NCBI RefSeq assembly: GCF_013391085.1
Contig: NZ_CP058334.1
Span: 434,001 to 498,000, forward strand
Length of the DNA stretch: 64,000 bases
Origin: Natronomonas halophila
Lineage (GTDB): Archaea > Halobacteriota > Halobacteria > Halobacteriales > Haloarculaceae
Direction of reading: 5' to 3'
Each line of letters starts with the position of its first letter. Position 1 is the first letter of the stretch. A model generated the notes under the pieces. It did not search any database. It was not told the origin of the DNA and saw only the letters and a program-made list of their open reading frames with translations. The position numbers were made by a program, and so were the translations under genes. This document shows positions 32,513 to 40,758 of this stretch, in pieces.

Positions 32513-33025
32513 ATGTCGACAGACGAGAGTCCCGAAGCCCGACGGTCTCGCGAGCGTACCGCTGAACCCGTCGACCCCGAGAACTTCAATCTCCGACGTC
32601 GCCTCCGGCAGATTCACAACGCGAAAGAGCAGGTCCCAGAGACGATCAGTGAAGAAGCAAAGCGAGTCGTTGACGACCCTCGCGACCCCGGTATCTCGGA
32701 AGAACGATATTACGAACTGGTTGCCGATGCCGTGTTGAACTTCATTATCGAAGTTGAGCCGCTAATGCAGAACGACGATCTCGACGGGACCGACGCTTGG
32801 GACGAGGACCCCGTGTTCCAGGTGAACGATATCGAATACACGCTCAAGGATATCGTCGAGAATGACGGCGTCATTGAAACCGAGGACGGCAGGCAGCCGA
32901 TTCCGATTTCAGCGAGCCGAAAGGCGTACCGCGCGACGAACCGCTTTCTTTCCACGGCCGGCTTCGGCGTCGAGTTCGACCAGAAGATGCCGGCCGAGGA
33001 AGGATTTGACTCCACCTCTCTCTAA
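32513..33025 (+). CDS. Hypothetical soluble protein, 170 aa
   Basis: MSTDESPEARRSRERTAEPV to GFDSTSL. Helical N-terminal half (RRLRQIHNAKEQVPETISEE), then a possible β/α part (VFQVNDIEYTLKDIVENDGV). Separated by two bases from both neighbours, so probably functions with the ATPase. Unrecognised. Confidence 0.65.
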   Translation: MSTDESPEARRSRERTAEPVDPENFNLRRRLRQIHNAKEQVPETISEEAKRVVDDPRDPGISEERYYELVADAVLNFIIEVEPLMQNDDLDGTDAWDEDPVFQVNDIEYTLKDIVENDGVIETEDGRQPIPISASRKAYRATNRFLSTAGFGVEFDQKMPAEEGFDSTSL

Positions 33026-33027
33026 CG

Positions 33028-33873
33028 ATGGCTAAAGCAGAATCGCCCGGTATCCCTGAATCGTCCTGGACGAACCCTTTCCAGGAAGGAACGTTCCTTC
33101 ACCAGCTGTATGGCACAGTTGTTCGGCAGGAACGCGACCTCATCATAATTATCGACGATATGAATGCCCGGCGTGGGACCGGGAAGACCGTCGCCTCGAT
33201 GCAGTTAGCGAACGCGATGGACCAGACGCCTGAGGGGCTTACGTGGGACAAGGTGTCCCTCGAGCCGGAGGAGATCCGGAACGCCTACGCCGAGCAGCCG
33301 AAGCGCTCGGGCCTGGTGTTCGACGAGGCTGAAGTCGGCGCCTCGAATCGGCAAGCGATGTCGAAGGCGAATCAGGCGCTGCGGGAAATCATGTCGATGG
33401 GGCGAGTCGAGCAGAAGTACGTCGTCATCAACGCCCCGCTGAAGGACTTTATCGACCAGGACCTGCAGAAGCTCGCCGACGTCTGGATCAGCCTCACCAG
33501 GAAGGGCGCCGGCGTCGTCCATCACTTCAAATGGGAACGGTACTCGAAGACGCTGATGACGCCGAAAAAGCAGTTCATCGAGTTTGACGATATCCCCGGC
33601 GACCACGATCTCAGGAACGTCTACAACAAACTCACCCAGGCAAAGCGGGCGAAAATTGGCGGTGAGGACGGCGATGGGTTCGTACCCATGGACGAGCACG
33701 AGGAGAAGTTGAAGCAGGCGCGGAAGCAAGCGCGCCAAGAAGCGCGGGACGAGATTGTCCAGGGGATATTCGCCCATCCAGAAATAGAGGAAACAGCGGT
33801 GAGTCAGCGTATGGTCGGTGAGGCGATCGGCGTCTCACAGACCACCATTAGCAATATTTTACAGGAGAATTGA
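33028..33873 (+). CDS. P-loop ATPase with C-terminal helix-turn-helix, 281 aa
   Basis: Walker A ARRGTGKT (47-54) preceded by strand DLIIIIDDM. Walker B GLVFDE (95-100). Conserved-looking SMGRVEQKYVVINAPL and DVWISLTRKG sensor-like segments. The last 30 residues (SQRMVGEAIGVSQTTISNIL) form an HTH. The fold looks HerA/FtsK- or Zot-like. It could power particle assembly, DNA translocation or partition. No membrane helix. Confidence 0.75.
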   Translation: MAKAESPGIPESSWTNPFQEGTFLHQLYGTVVRQERDLIIIIDDMNARRGTGKTVASMQLANAMDQTPEGLTWDKVSLEPEEIRNAYAEQPKRSGLVFDEAEVGASNRQAMSKANQALREIMSMGRVEQKYVVINAPLKDFIDQDLQKLADVWISLTRKGAGVVHHFKWERYSKTLMTPKKQFIEFDDIPGDHDLRNVYNKLTQAKRAKIGGEDGDGFVPMDEHEEKLKQARKQARQEARDEIVQGIFAHPEIEETAVSQRMVGEAIGVSQTTISNILQEN

Positions 33874-33874
33874 A

Positions 33875-34042
33875 ATGCCGATTTACCCATTCATTACCAC
33901 CACAAGCATACCAACATACCATTACGCGCATAGCGGATTTTCCGGGTGTACTTGTGGAAATAGCGGGGGGGGGGGCTCGGGCGGCGTCCCGCCTCCTGGT
34001 CGGCTGAGTCGAGTCCGAACCCTGGCTGCGTACCTAAGATAG
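33875..34042 (+). CDS. Small Gly-rich protein, 55 aa, with an 11-G tract in its coding sequence
   Basis: MPIYPFITTTSIPTYHYAHS to TLAAYLR. The ATG at 33875 follows GGAGAATTGAA, a good ribosome-binding site, directly after the ATPase stop. The centre has CTCG and a Gly run encoded by the G tract. The frame after the tract depends on its length, so the C-terminus is uncertain. Composition is unlike its neighbours. Confidence 0.45.
   Translation: MPIYPFITTTSIPTYHYAHSGFSGCTCGNSGGGGSGGVPPPGRLSRVRTLAAYLR
33965..33975. repeat. Homopolymeric G tract (11 G)
   Basis: The longest homopolymer I noticed in the window, inside the 55-residue reading frame. A possible slippage site, or a sequencing-length uncertainty. 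Confidence 0.8.
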
Positions 34043-34071
34043 CCCGCTAACCAGTCCTGAACCTGAGAACC

Positions 34072-35022
34072 ATGACCGAACAACTGCACATCCTCGAAGG
34101 CGATCTCGAGACCGACACCGATTCCACGACCACCGCGGACACCGATCCCTCGCAGGAGCTTGGCGATCTCGAGGAGCGAACGGCCAGCTTCTACGAGGGC
34201 GCAACCGACCCGCCCTGGGAAGACATCGAGCGGCAGACAGCAGCGTTCATCAAGGCGCTCCTGCCTGCGGTTGGGAAAGACGAGTTCCTCGATGACCGAC
34301 GTCGGATTCATCACTACCAACAACTGGACAATCTCCGGCTCGTCGACGACCTCGATTCGGAGGCTACCGACGACGTCGACCTCGGTTTGCTGTTCGCGCT
34401 CCCGGACGAGTCGCTGCTCTTCGTCGGTAGCGACCCGACCGCGAAGGACACCCGGCCGCTCTTCGGGTTTGTCGTCGAACCGTTTGCTCCCTTCCCGGCA
34501 CCGACGTCCGCTCGGGACGCTCTGGACCTGCTTCGGCCCGGCGCCGTTCGCGAAGCCTTCGCGCGCGATGGTGATGAACCCGACCGGCAGGGCGAGTGGT
34601 GGCTCCTCCCGACGGACAAGGTCCCGACGAGCCAGGTGTACAAACCCGGTGTCGACAGTCGCCCGTACGGGCCGTCGCCGCTGGGGAACCATGTCCCTCG
34701 CGAGTACGGCTTCACGACGCGCGAACCTGACTTTCTGGACGCCGTCCGAGAGCGGGTTCCGGCGCTTCCGGACTCCGTTCAGTCGGCCCCGGAAGTGATG
34801 GAGTGGGTGCATCGACAGCACCAGAAACGGCCGATGCCGGAGTACGCTCCGGAGTGGGACACGATTCAGGACGCTGCTGGAGAGATTCTGGTTCGCGGCA
34901 CGCTTCGCCACCGCGAGAACGACCATTTCGTCGAGAACGTCGGCGACGACTGGCACAGCGCCCAGACTCACGACATGAACGTCTACACAGCTGACGAGTT
35001 CGACCGGGTGGTGCTCGACTGA
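34072..35022 (+). CDS. Hypothetical protein, 316 aa
   Basis: Acidic soluble protein, MTEQLHILEGDLETDTDSTT to FDRVVLD. Has an α/β core (LGLLFALPDESLLFVGSD, PLFGFVVEPFAPF) and a distinctive C-terminus VRGTLRHRENDHFVENVG ... DWHSAQTHDMNVYTAD rich in His, Asp and Trp that could bind metal. No family recognised. Overlaps the following gene by one base. Confidence 0.65.
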   Translation: MTEQLHILEGDLETDTDSTTTADTDPSQELGDLEERTASFYEGATDPPWEDIERQTAAFIKALLPAVGKDEFLDDRRRIHHYQQLDNLRLVDDLDSEATDDVDLGLLFALPDESLLFVGSDPTAKDTRPLFGFVVEPFAPFPAPTSARDALDLLRPGAVREAFARDGDEPDRQGEWWLLPTDKVPTSQVYKPGVDSRPYGPSPLGNHVPREYGFTTREPDFLDAVRERVPALPDSVQSAPEVMEWVHRQHQKRPMPEYAPEWDTIQDAAGEILVRGTLRHRENDHFVENVGDDWHSAQTHDMNVYTADEFDRVVLD

Positions 35023-35324
35023 TGTCCGCGCTATCCATCATTCGCGACTTGGGGCTCCGGTCGCTCGCAGCTGCCTGGGTCGAGATGGGGTTCAACGCCG
35101 TGCTGCTGTTCGGCATCCCGTACGTAGTGTATCGCTTCGTGACCGACGCGCCGATCATCCATCGTCGAACGGCGGTCGTCGTCTTCGGCATCGCGACGAT
35201 CGCGGCGACAGTGATGACGATCGTGACGATCTACGGCGCGGCGACGGATGCTGGCTGGTACACGCAGGCCGACTCGATGCGAGCCAGCATCGAGGCCGAT
35301 CCGGAGGATACCGAGCAAGGATGA
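35022..35324 (+). CDS. Two-helix membrane protein, 100 aa
   Basis: Helices LAAAWVEMGFNAVLLFGIPYV and AVVVFGIATIAATVMTIVTI separated by a short charged loop (DAPIIHRRT). The acidic tail overlaps the glycosyltransferase start by four bases. Possibly a membrane partner of the glycosyltransferases. Confidence 0.62.
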   Translation: MSALSIIRDLGLRSLAAAWVEMGFNAVLLFGIPYVVYRFVTDAPIIHRRTAVVVFGIATIAATVMTIVTIYGAATDAGWYTQADSMRASIEADPEDTEQG

Positions 35325-36313
35325 GTAGTGATTTGTCAACACCCACGCTGGCCACCCCATCGTTAGATGGCATCGAACCACGCGTCGCCATCGTCAGCCC
35401 TGGCGACCGCACCGACCGTCTCACCGTACCGCTAGCTGCTGCCGGCATTGACTACTCGGTTAACCCCGTCGACCCCACAACGTTCGACGTTGTCATCTGC
35501 GATACGCCAGATCGGGAGATGCTTCGGACGGTCGTCGAGTGCCGGCTCGACGGCACGCCCGTCCTGTTCCGGCAGCGTGGCGATCCATTCTGGGGCATCG
35601 GCGAATGGATTGATTCGCGTGTGAAGAAGGCCGTCCTGTTTCGGATGCTGCGGGCCGTCGACGGGTGTCTCGCGATCGCCCCCCACCAGGCGAGCAAGTA
35701 TTCGCGGAAGACGGGTGTGCAGTCCGACATCGTGACGCTGCCGAAGGACGTCGCCGAGTGGCCGGATAGCGATCACACCGACGAGGAGTTACGCATCATC
35801 TCGCTGACGAACGCGACGTATCCCGACAAGTACCGGCCGCTACTGGAACTCGCGCCCGCCGTCGACGAGGTTCTGGAGTCGGGGACGTGGCGCATCGGGT
35901 CGTGGTGTGACAAGCACGGCGAGGAAATCCGGGGGGTGCTCGGCTCGTACGACAACATCGAGTACGGCATCCAGTTGGACGCCGAAGCTGAGTTAGAATG
36001 GGCGAACGTGATGATTCACCATTCCGGCCTCGACGTCCTCCCGAACGCGATATTGGAAGGGATGGCCGCTCGCCTGCCCGTGTTGACGAATCCACACGTC
36101 GCGTTTAGTCAGTCGCCAGCCCCGACCGTGATCTCCAGTGGCGACCGCGTCCCCGAGTTGCTTGCCCAGCTGCGCGACCCCGAGGGTCGACAGGTCGTCG
36201 GCGACCGCGGCCACGACTACGTCGCTCGCGCGCACGACCCCGAAGCCGTCGGCCACGAGCTGGTGCGCGCGGTGACACGGCTCACTGACATCGGAGGTGA
36301 CGGGAAACGATGA
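35321..36313 (+). CDS. Glycosyltransferase-like protein (GT-B fold), 330 aa
   Basis: RVAIVSPGDRTDRLTVPLAA begins the N-terminal Rossmann domain; the DVVICDTPDRE and GCLAIAPHQASKYSRKTGVQ segments match a GT4 acceptor domain. The donor domain has WANVMIHHSGLDVLPNAILE-GMAARLPVLT, with one acidic residue at the EX7E position and H/G in place of the first Glu. Probably modifies a surface glycan. Overlaps both neighbours by four bases. Confidence 0.7.
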   Translation: MSSDLSTPTLATPSLDGIEPRVAIVSPGDRTDRLTVPLAAAGIDYSVNPVDPTTFDVVICDTPDREMLRTVVECRLDGTPVLFRQRGDPFWGIGEWIDSRVKKAVLFRMLRAVDGCLAIAPHQASKYSRKTGVQSDIVTLPKDVAEWPDSDHTDEELRIISLTNATYPDKYRPLLELAPAVDEVLESGTWRIGSWCDKHGEEIRGVLGSYDNIEYGIQLDAEAELEWANVMIHHSGLDVLPNAILEGMAARLPVLTNPHVAFSQSPAPTVISSGDRVPELLAQLRDPEGRQVVGDRGHDYVARAHDPEAVGHELVRAVTRLTDIGGDGKR

Positions 36314-37491
36314 GCGCAGACTCGCCGACGGTCTCGGTGGTCATCCAACCCGGCAAAAAGGATAACGGGCCGATGACCCACCAGACCGAATCGCTCTGTG
36401 ACATCCTCTCGGCCGTCGCGACGGTTCAGATCGTCGCGTTGAACGCCGCAGTCGTCGCCCCGCTGGCCGACGACTACGACATCCTCGAGGTCGGCGACGG
36501 GCAGTTTCCCGACGGGATCGCCGCGGCGGCCGTCCAGTTCCTCGTTAATCAGATCCGGCTGGGCGTCGCGCTGGCCCGCGCCGACACTGACGTCGTGTTA
36601 TTCTACGGCGCGACGACCTACGCCATCCCGATGGCGATCGCGCGCCTCGGCGGCGCCGACGTAATTGCCCAACCGAAGGGCGATGTCGCGGCGGCCTGCT
36701 ATGCCGACTGGCGCCGCTCAACACCGACGGCCGTCGCGCGGGTGCTCGCAACAGGCGTGAAACTCCTGGAACGAACCGGCTTTGCGGTTGCTCACGGCAC
36801 CGCCGTCTACACCCCGACGATGGCCCGGTCGTTGGGACTCGACCCCGAGTCGGCGAGCGTGTATGCCGATGCCGCCCGGTTCGTCGACACGGAGGCCTTT
36901 TCCGTTGACACGCCCCCGGCCGAACGTCCCGACCACGTCGTGTTTGTCGGTCGGCTGGATGCCGACAAACGCATCGACATCATCCTCGAGGCCGCGCGAC
37001 AGCTTGGCCCCGAGATCGACGTGACGCTCGTCGGTAACGGCCCGCAGGCCGACCGGCTGGCCGACGCCCCGCCGAACGTTACCCACGAAGGCTGGGTGCC
37101 CCACGACGAGGTACCGGCGTATCTCGCCGACGCGCAGGCCGTGATACTCGCCTCGGAACAGGAGGGGCTGCCGACGGTGCTGCTGGAAGCCTACGCCTGC
37201 GGGACGCCCGTCGTCGCCCCGCGGGTCGGCGGCATCGAAGACGCCATTACGGACGCCCTGACGGGTGAAGTGTATTCGACGCCCGATGCCGACCAACTCG
37301 CGGCGAGCGCCCGCCGTGTTGTGGAAGAATACGACAGCGACGTGCTGGCACAGAATTGCCGCGCCATCGCCGAAGGCCGGTTTTCACGAGCGGCAGCGGT
37401 CGACCGCTATCGAACGATGCTCGAACAACTCTCCACGCAGTACGCTGCATCGACAACAACCACACCCGAGATTGCGGAGGTACCGACATGA
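36310..37491 (+). CDS. GT4-family glycosyltransferase, 393 aa
   Basis: A complete GT-B protein. VVFVGRLDADKRIDIILEAA starts the donor domain, VGNGPQ binds the nucleotide, and EX7E is E285-E293 (EQEGLPTVLLE) followed by AYACGTPVVAPRVGG. It transfers a sugar from a nucleotide donor. Paired with the preceding GT-like protein, so the element may build a two-sugar modification of host or particle glycoproteins, which are rich in Asn sequons here. Confidence 0.85.
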   Translation: MSADSPTVSVVIQPGKKDNGPMTHQTESLCDILSAVATVQIVALNAAVVAPLADDYDILEVGDGQFPDGIAAAAVQFLVNQIRLGVALARADTDVVLFYGATTYAIPMAIARLGGADVIAQPKGDVAAACYADWRRSTPTAVARVLATGVKLLERTGFAVAHGTAVYTPTMARSLGLDPESASVYADAARFVDTEAFSVDTPPAERPDHVVFVGRLDADKRIDIILEAARQLGPEIDVTLVGNGPQADRLADAPPNVTHEGWVPHDEVPAYLADAQAVILASEQEGLPTVLLEAYACGTPVVAPRVGGIEDAITDALTGEVYSTPDADQLAASARRVVEEYDSDVLAQNCRAIAEGRFSRAAAVDRYRTMLEQLSTQYAASTTTTPEIAEVPT

Positions 37492-37943
37492 CGGCGAATC
37501 GCTGGTGGGTCAAGATGGCCGCCCGCTGGCAAGCGCGTATCGACGCCATTCAGGGTCAGATTCAGGCGATAAGTCTTCTTGCCACCGGGTTTTCGACGTT
37601 CTCGATTATGCTGCAGGGCTTTGGAAAAGGTGAGTGGGTACCGTATCTCGGCGCGCTCGTCGCTATCTCGCTGCCCATCTATGCCTTCCTTTACTTTGAA
37701 GGAGGTGTCTGGAATCAGGTCGGGCGCGATCGGGCCGATAAGAGTTCGAACTTCTCGGCGCCCGCGGGCCGCATCATCGTCGAGATGTATGCGCGCTCGC
37801 GCGAAGCTGCCCGCCGAGGGCGGCCACTTTCCGAGGAGGAACGAGACGCCATTAAGGCCGAAGCCGATGCAGCGTTCCTCGAGTTTCGCGACGGCTACGA
37901 TATAGATCAACACGACACTGACCAGCAGGAGGCCACCCGATGA
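37488..37943 (+). CDS. Membrane protein with two helices and charged tail, 151 aa
   Basis: MTANRWWVKMAARWQARIDA is an amphipathic start. Helices are ISLLATGFSTFSIMLQGF and YLGALVAISLPIYAFLYF. The soluble tail is charged and helical (RSREAARRGRPLSEEERDAI). The ATG overlaps the GT4 stop by four bases. Unknown function. Confidence 0.65.
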   Translation: MTANRWWVKMAARWQARIDAIQGQIQAISLLATGFSTFSIMLQGFGKGEWVPYLGALVAISLPIYAFLYFEGGVWNQVGRDRADKSSNFSAPAGRIIVEMYARSREAARRGRPLSEEERDAIKAEADAAFLEFRDGYDIDQHDTDQQEATR

Positions 37944-38731
37944 CGCTACGTGAACGGGTATCGCCGGAATGGGTCGACTGGACAGGGTGGGTGAGCTTCG
38001 ACATCGAGACATCGAGAGGGTGTGGCCGCTTGGACACCATCGCCGAAGCTATCCCGGATGCCGTGTTTGACCACTGGACAGCCGGTGCCGATACTGTCGT
38101 CGGGTTACTCGTTATCTCGTGGGTAACGGTGTTGTTCGTGCTGTTCGGCTACGGATTTGCTAATACTGTTGACACGCTTCTCACGTCCGACTGGGCGACG
38201 TTTTTTGGCCAGCCGCCCGAGCGAGAGCCGGCGCCGCTACCCAGCTTATCGCAAGCTGCGATCGGGCTCGCTCAGCTTTACCTCGGCGTCATCGGTGCGA
38301 TTGGATTGCTGGTTCCGGGGATGATTCTCCACGAAGGGAGCCACGCGATCGTCCTCGAGAAGTACGGCAACGGCATCGACACCTACGGCCTGTCGTTTAC
38401 TGCGGGCATCCCAAAAGGCGCATTCGTAAAACCGACCGAGGGAATCCTCTCGAATCAGGAGTTTCGAGCTGTGTTCGCTGTCGGCCCGATGGCCAACGTG
38501 ACGTGGGCGGTCGCCCTCGCCTCGATCGCCAGCCTCGTGTCTGGCTCGGTTGGCTTCGGACTCAAGGTGCTCGCCGGCGCCGAGGTGTTGATTGTCCTAA
38601 CGAATACGGCGCCGTTCCCCGGGAGCGACGGTCAATTGTTCCTGAAGATGTGGTACGATGAATGGCTCGGCATCGAGGCGGCGATGGAAGCCGCCTTCGA
38701 GGGGTTCCATCCTGGAGGTGCGTCGACGTGA
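37940..38731 (+). CDS. Site-2-protease-like membrane metalloprotease, 263 aa
   Basis: Polytopic. HEGSH at 131-135 is an HExxH zinc site within a hydrophobic helix (GLLVPGMIL-HEGSHA), and NTAPFPGSDG at 222-231 is the NxxPxxxxDG motif, the third zinc ligand of the M50 family. These cleave within membranes, typically to release anti-sigma factors or process envelope proteins. Several double-anchored surface proteins of this element are possible substrates, but that is inference. Confidence 0.82.
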   Translation: MTLRERVSPEWVDWTGWVSFDIETSRGCGRLDTIAEAIPDAVFDHWTAGADTVVGLLVISWVTVLFVLFGYGFANTVDTLLTSDWATFFGQPPEREPAPLPSLSQAAIGLAQLYLGVIGAIGLLVPGMILHEGSHAIVLEKYGNGIDTYGLSFTAGIPKGAFVKPTEGILSNQEFRAVFAVGPMANVTWAVALASIASLVSGSVGFGLKVLAGAEVLIVLTNTAPFPGSDGQLFLKMWYDEWLGIEAAMEAAFEGFHPGGAST

Positions 38732-38955
38732 GCGACGGCCCCAGTCTATTCGACCATCTGTACAACGAGTGTCACCCGTTGCGGTCGCCAATACTCGGTC
38801 GGTTCCTCAGCGCCACGGTGTGCGCATTAGGTCACGAGGTCGTGGTGATGAAACTGGACACCTGGGACGAACCGTGGCTGGCGTGCAGCGTCTGCGGCGC
38901 CCGCTTCGCTCCAGAGAGCATCATGGCAGACGATTACGATGTGGTCAAGATATGA
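38728..38955 (+). CDS. Small zinc-binding protein, 75 aa
   Basis: GTG start overlapping the protease TGA (GTGA). Has ATVCALGHEVVVMKLDT and WLACSVCGARFAPES, with CSVC and an upstream C/H pair that can form one zinc site. Unrecognised. Confidence 0.6.
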   Translation: MSDGPSLFDHLYNECHPLRSPILGRFLSATVCALGHEVVVMKLDTWDEPWLACSVCGARFAPESIMADDYDVVKI

Positions 38956-39155
38956 ATCCGATTCAAACCCACCTCGAAAGCGAAGGCGCCGACCTGTCGG
39001 TCGATGATGCGCTTGAGGTCAGAATCCGCCAGCACGTCCCCGGCGATTCGGTGATTAGGGAATTCGAGCGGCGGTACTATAAGGCAGTTCTCGATGCGTG
39101 TTTCGAGACAGCACAGAAAACGACGGACATCCCTGAGCCCGAAGGTGATTCATGA
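38952..39155 (+). CDS. Hypothetical small protein, 67 aa
   Basis: MNPIQTHLESEGADLSVDDA to PEPEGDS. Soluble, helical (GDSVIREFERRYYKAVLDAC). Four-base overlaps with both neighbours support reality. Confidence 0.58.
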   Translation: MNPIQTHLESEGADLSVDDALEVRIRQHVPGDSVIREFERRYYKAVLDACFETAQKTTDIPEPEGDS

Positions 39156-39400
39156 TGCGACGATTCACCACCACTTCCAACGAATCGGATTCCAAATTCG
39201 GCATCGGCCTGCTCACCGGCGTCTTTGTGACACTTTCCTGTCTCGCCGTAATTCGTGTGGCCCGATGGGCGATGCAGAACCCTGTTTTCGATACGGTTCA
39301 TACTTGGGCGACCACGCCGAGCATCGCGCCAATCGACTTGTTGAATGTCGTGCCAATCGCGATGCTCGTGCTGATGATAGCAATGGTGAACCGGCTCTGA
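39152..39400 (+). CDS. Two-helix membrane protein, 82 aa
   Basis: Helices GIGLLTGVFVTLSCLAVIRV and PIDLLNVVPIAMLVLMIAMV. Basic N-terminus MMRRFTTTSNES. Function unknown. Confidence 0.6.
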   Translation: MMRRFTTTSNESDSKFGIGLLTGVFVTLSCLAVIRVARWAMQNPVFDTVHTWATTPSIAPIDLLNVVPIAMLVLMIAMVNRL

Positions 39401-39405
39401 CTATC

Positions 39406-39618
39406 ATGATCACGAACACTGCCCGGACCGACGACGAATCGATGCCCGTACGCCGAAGTATCGCATTCATCATCTTTTGCATCGTCTTCGGGTGGATGGT
39501 CCTCGCCCGCCCTTGCGACCGGGGAGGGTGTATCGATCGGCGGACTGCGGCGACCGGGCTAACGTCGGCGTTGCTCTGGGTGTGGATGTTCTACATCACC
39601 TACCTCTTCCTCCTTTAA
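39406..39618 (+). CDS. Two-helix membrane protein, 70 aa
   Basis: MITNTARTDDESMPVRRS then helices IAFIIFCIVFGWMVLA and GLTSALLWVWMFYITYLFLL with a Cys pair between them (CDRGGC). Last gene of the plus-strand operon, convergent with recombinase 2. Confidence 0.58.
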   Translation: MITNTARTDDESMPVRRSIAFIIFCIVFGWMVLARPCDRGGCIDRRTAATGLTSALLWVWMFYITYLFLL

Positions 39619-39653
39619 CCGCTTCCGAGAATAGCCGTGTTTCGGAAGTCCGT

Positions 39654-40259
39654 CTATAGGGTCGCCTTCGACATCTGGTCGATGATGTTGTCCTCGGTCG
39701 GCGCCGCGAGGTACGGCTCGATCGCGTCGTAGGACGACCACCCGCCGAGCGCCATCACGATCCGCGGCGAGACTCCTTCCTCGACGAGCAGATGGTTCGC
39801 CCAACAGCGCCGAAGGTCGTGACTCGAGACTCGTCGATAGTCGTCGTCGCCGGTCTCGTCGGCAGCCGCCTCCGCTGCTCGTGATACCCAGTTCTGGACG
39901 CTTCGCTTCTTCCGGTCGATGAGAAGATCCCCCTCGCCAAGGTCGTTCTCCTGGACGTAGCGATTGATGAGGACCTCGACGTCGCGAGGGAGCCAGGTCT
40001 CTCGGTACTTCCCGCCCTCGTATTCGCCGGTGGTGTCCTTCCCGGAGGTGACGGCGAGCTCGTAGTGGCGACCGTCCTTTGTTCGCGAGATGTGTCGCGG
40101 CTGGACGTCGAGGGTTTCGGCGACCCGGAGGCCGCAGTCGCCCATAAGACGGATGGCGACCTCGGCCTGGAGGCTGTGGGCGGCTCGCGGGAGTTCCTGG
40201 TATTCGTCGCGACTCATCCAGACGTTCCACGAGCCGTCTTTGTTCCGTTCGGTTCGCAT
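39654..40259 (-). CDS. Second tyrosine recombinase, catalytic domain only, 201 aa
   Basis: Catalytic residues are R45 (GLRVAE), possibly K74 (SGKDTTG), H147 and R150 (SSHDLRR), W174 and nucleophile Y183 (IEPYLA). There is no N-terminal core-binding domain, so it is short for an integrase. ATG 40259 is preferred; a TTG at 40286 would add nine residues. The 15-bp repeat 40282-40296 lies just upstream. It could act in resolution, inversion or a nested insertion. Confidence 0.85.
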   Translation of the reverse strand: MRTERNKDGSWNVWMSRDEYQELPRAAHSLQAEVAIRLMGDCGLRVAETLDVQPRHISRTKDGRHYELAVTSGKDTTGEYEGGKYRETWLPRDVEVLINRYVQENDLGEGDLLIDRKKRSVQNWVSRAAEAAADETGDDDYRRVSSHDLRRCWANHLLVEEGVSPRIVMALGGWSSYDAIEPYLAAPTEDNIIDQMSKATL

Positions 40260-40281
40260 TACACGCTTCTCTTGGGATTCG

Positions 40282-40296
40282 TGCAACTAGAAACTA
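40282..40296 (+). repeat. 15-bp direct repeat, right copy
   Basis: TGCAACTAGAAACTA, identical to 32238-32252. Here it is also inside the dyad GTGCA-11-TGCAC (40281-40301). The gap 40260-40434 has no gene; it holds this site and a TTGCACGTTTCTATAC stretch near 40369. Confidence 0.65.
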
Positions 40297-40434
40297 TGCA
40301 CGGGGTGGGTTCGCAGCTGTGAACTGGCGATATAGCGGGGATTAGACCGGCATCCGGGGTTCGCGTTGCACGTTTCTATACAAACACGAAAAATATCCGA
40401 ATCTGTTGAGAGGGTCGAGCGTCTGAAAGGCCGA

Positions 40435-40743
40435 TTACTGAGTTTGATACCACTGAAGCATTCCAAACCCAACGCCAATTACCCAGGTGTAGAGAATCGG
40501 CCATCCCACCAGCCAAACAAGGGCCTTGGCGTATCTCACAACCAGATTATCGTCTCCCGCTTTTCGTGCATCGAAGGGTCGCTTGATCCCCCAGACAATT
40601 CCCCATTTTACAGCCTGCCAGAGTGTGTCAACCCCTTTCGCATTAACTGGCATACAAACGAGTATGTTCTGGAAATTAAAAAGTATGGTCTGCTTAACAA
40701 GATGGTTGAGATAGCCTCCGCTGGCCGGTGGGGCGAACACCAC
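40435..40743 (-). CDS. Small membrane-associated protein, 102 aa
   Basis: GTG start at 40743, 15 bases after the helicase stop. Hydrophobic segments near VKWGIVWGIKR and ALVWLVGWPILYTWVIGVGF, with many Trp. More A+T-rich than its neighbours. Function unknown. Confidence 0.52.
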   Translation of the reverse strand: MVFAPPASGGYLNHLVKQTILFNFQNILVCMPVNAKGVDTLWQAVKWGIVWGIKRPFDARKAGDDNLVVRYAKALVWLVGWPILYTWVIGVGFGMLQWYQTQ

Positions 40744-40758
40744 GTCTCCAGACTGGTA

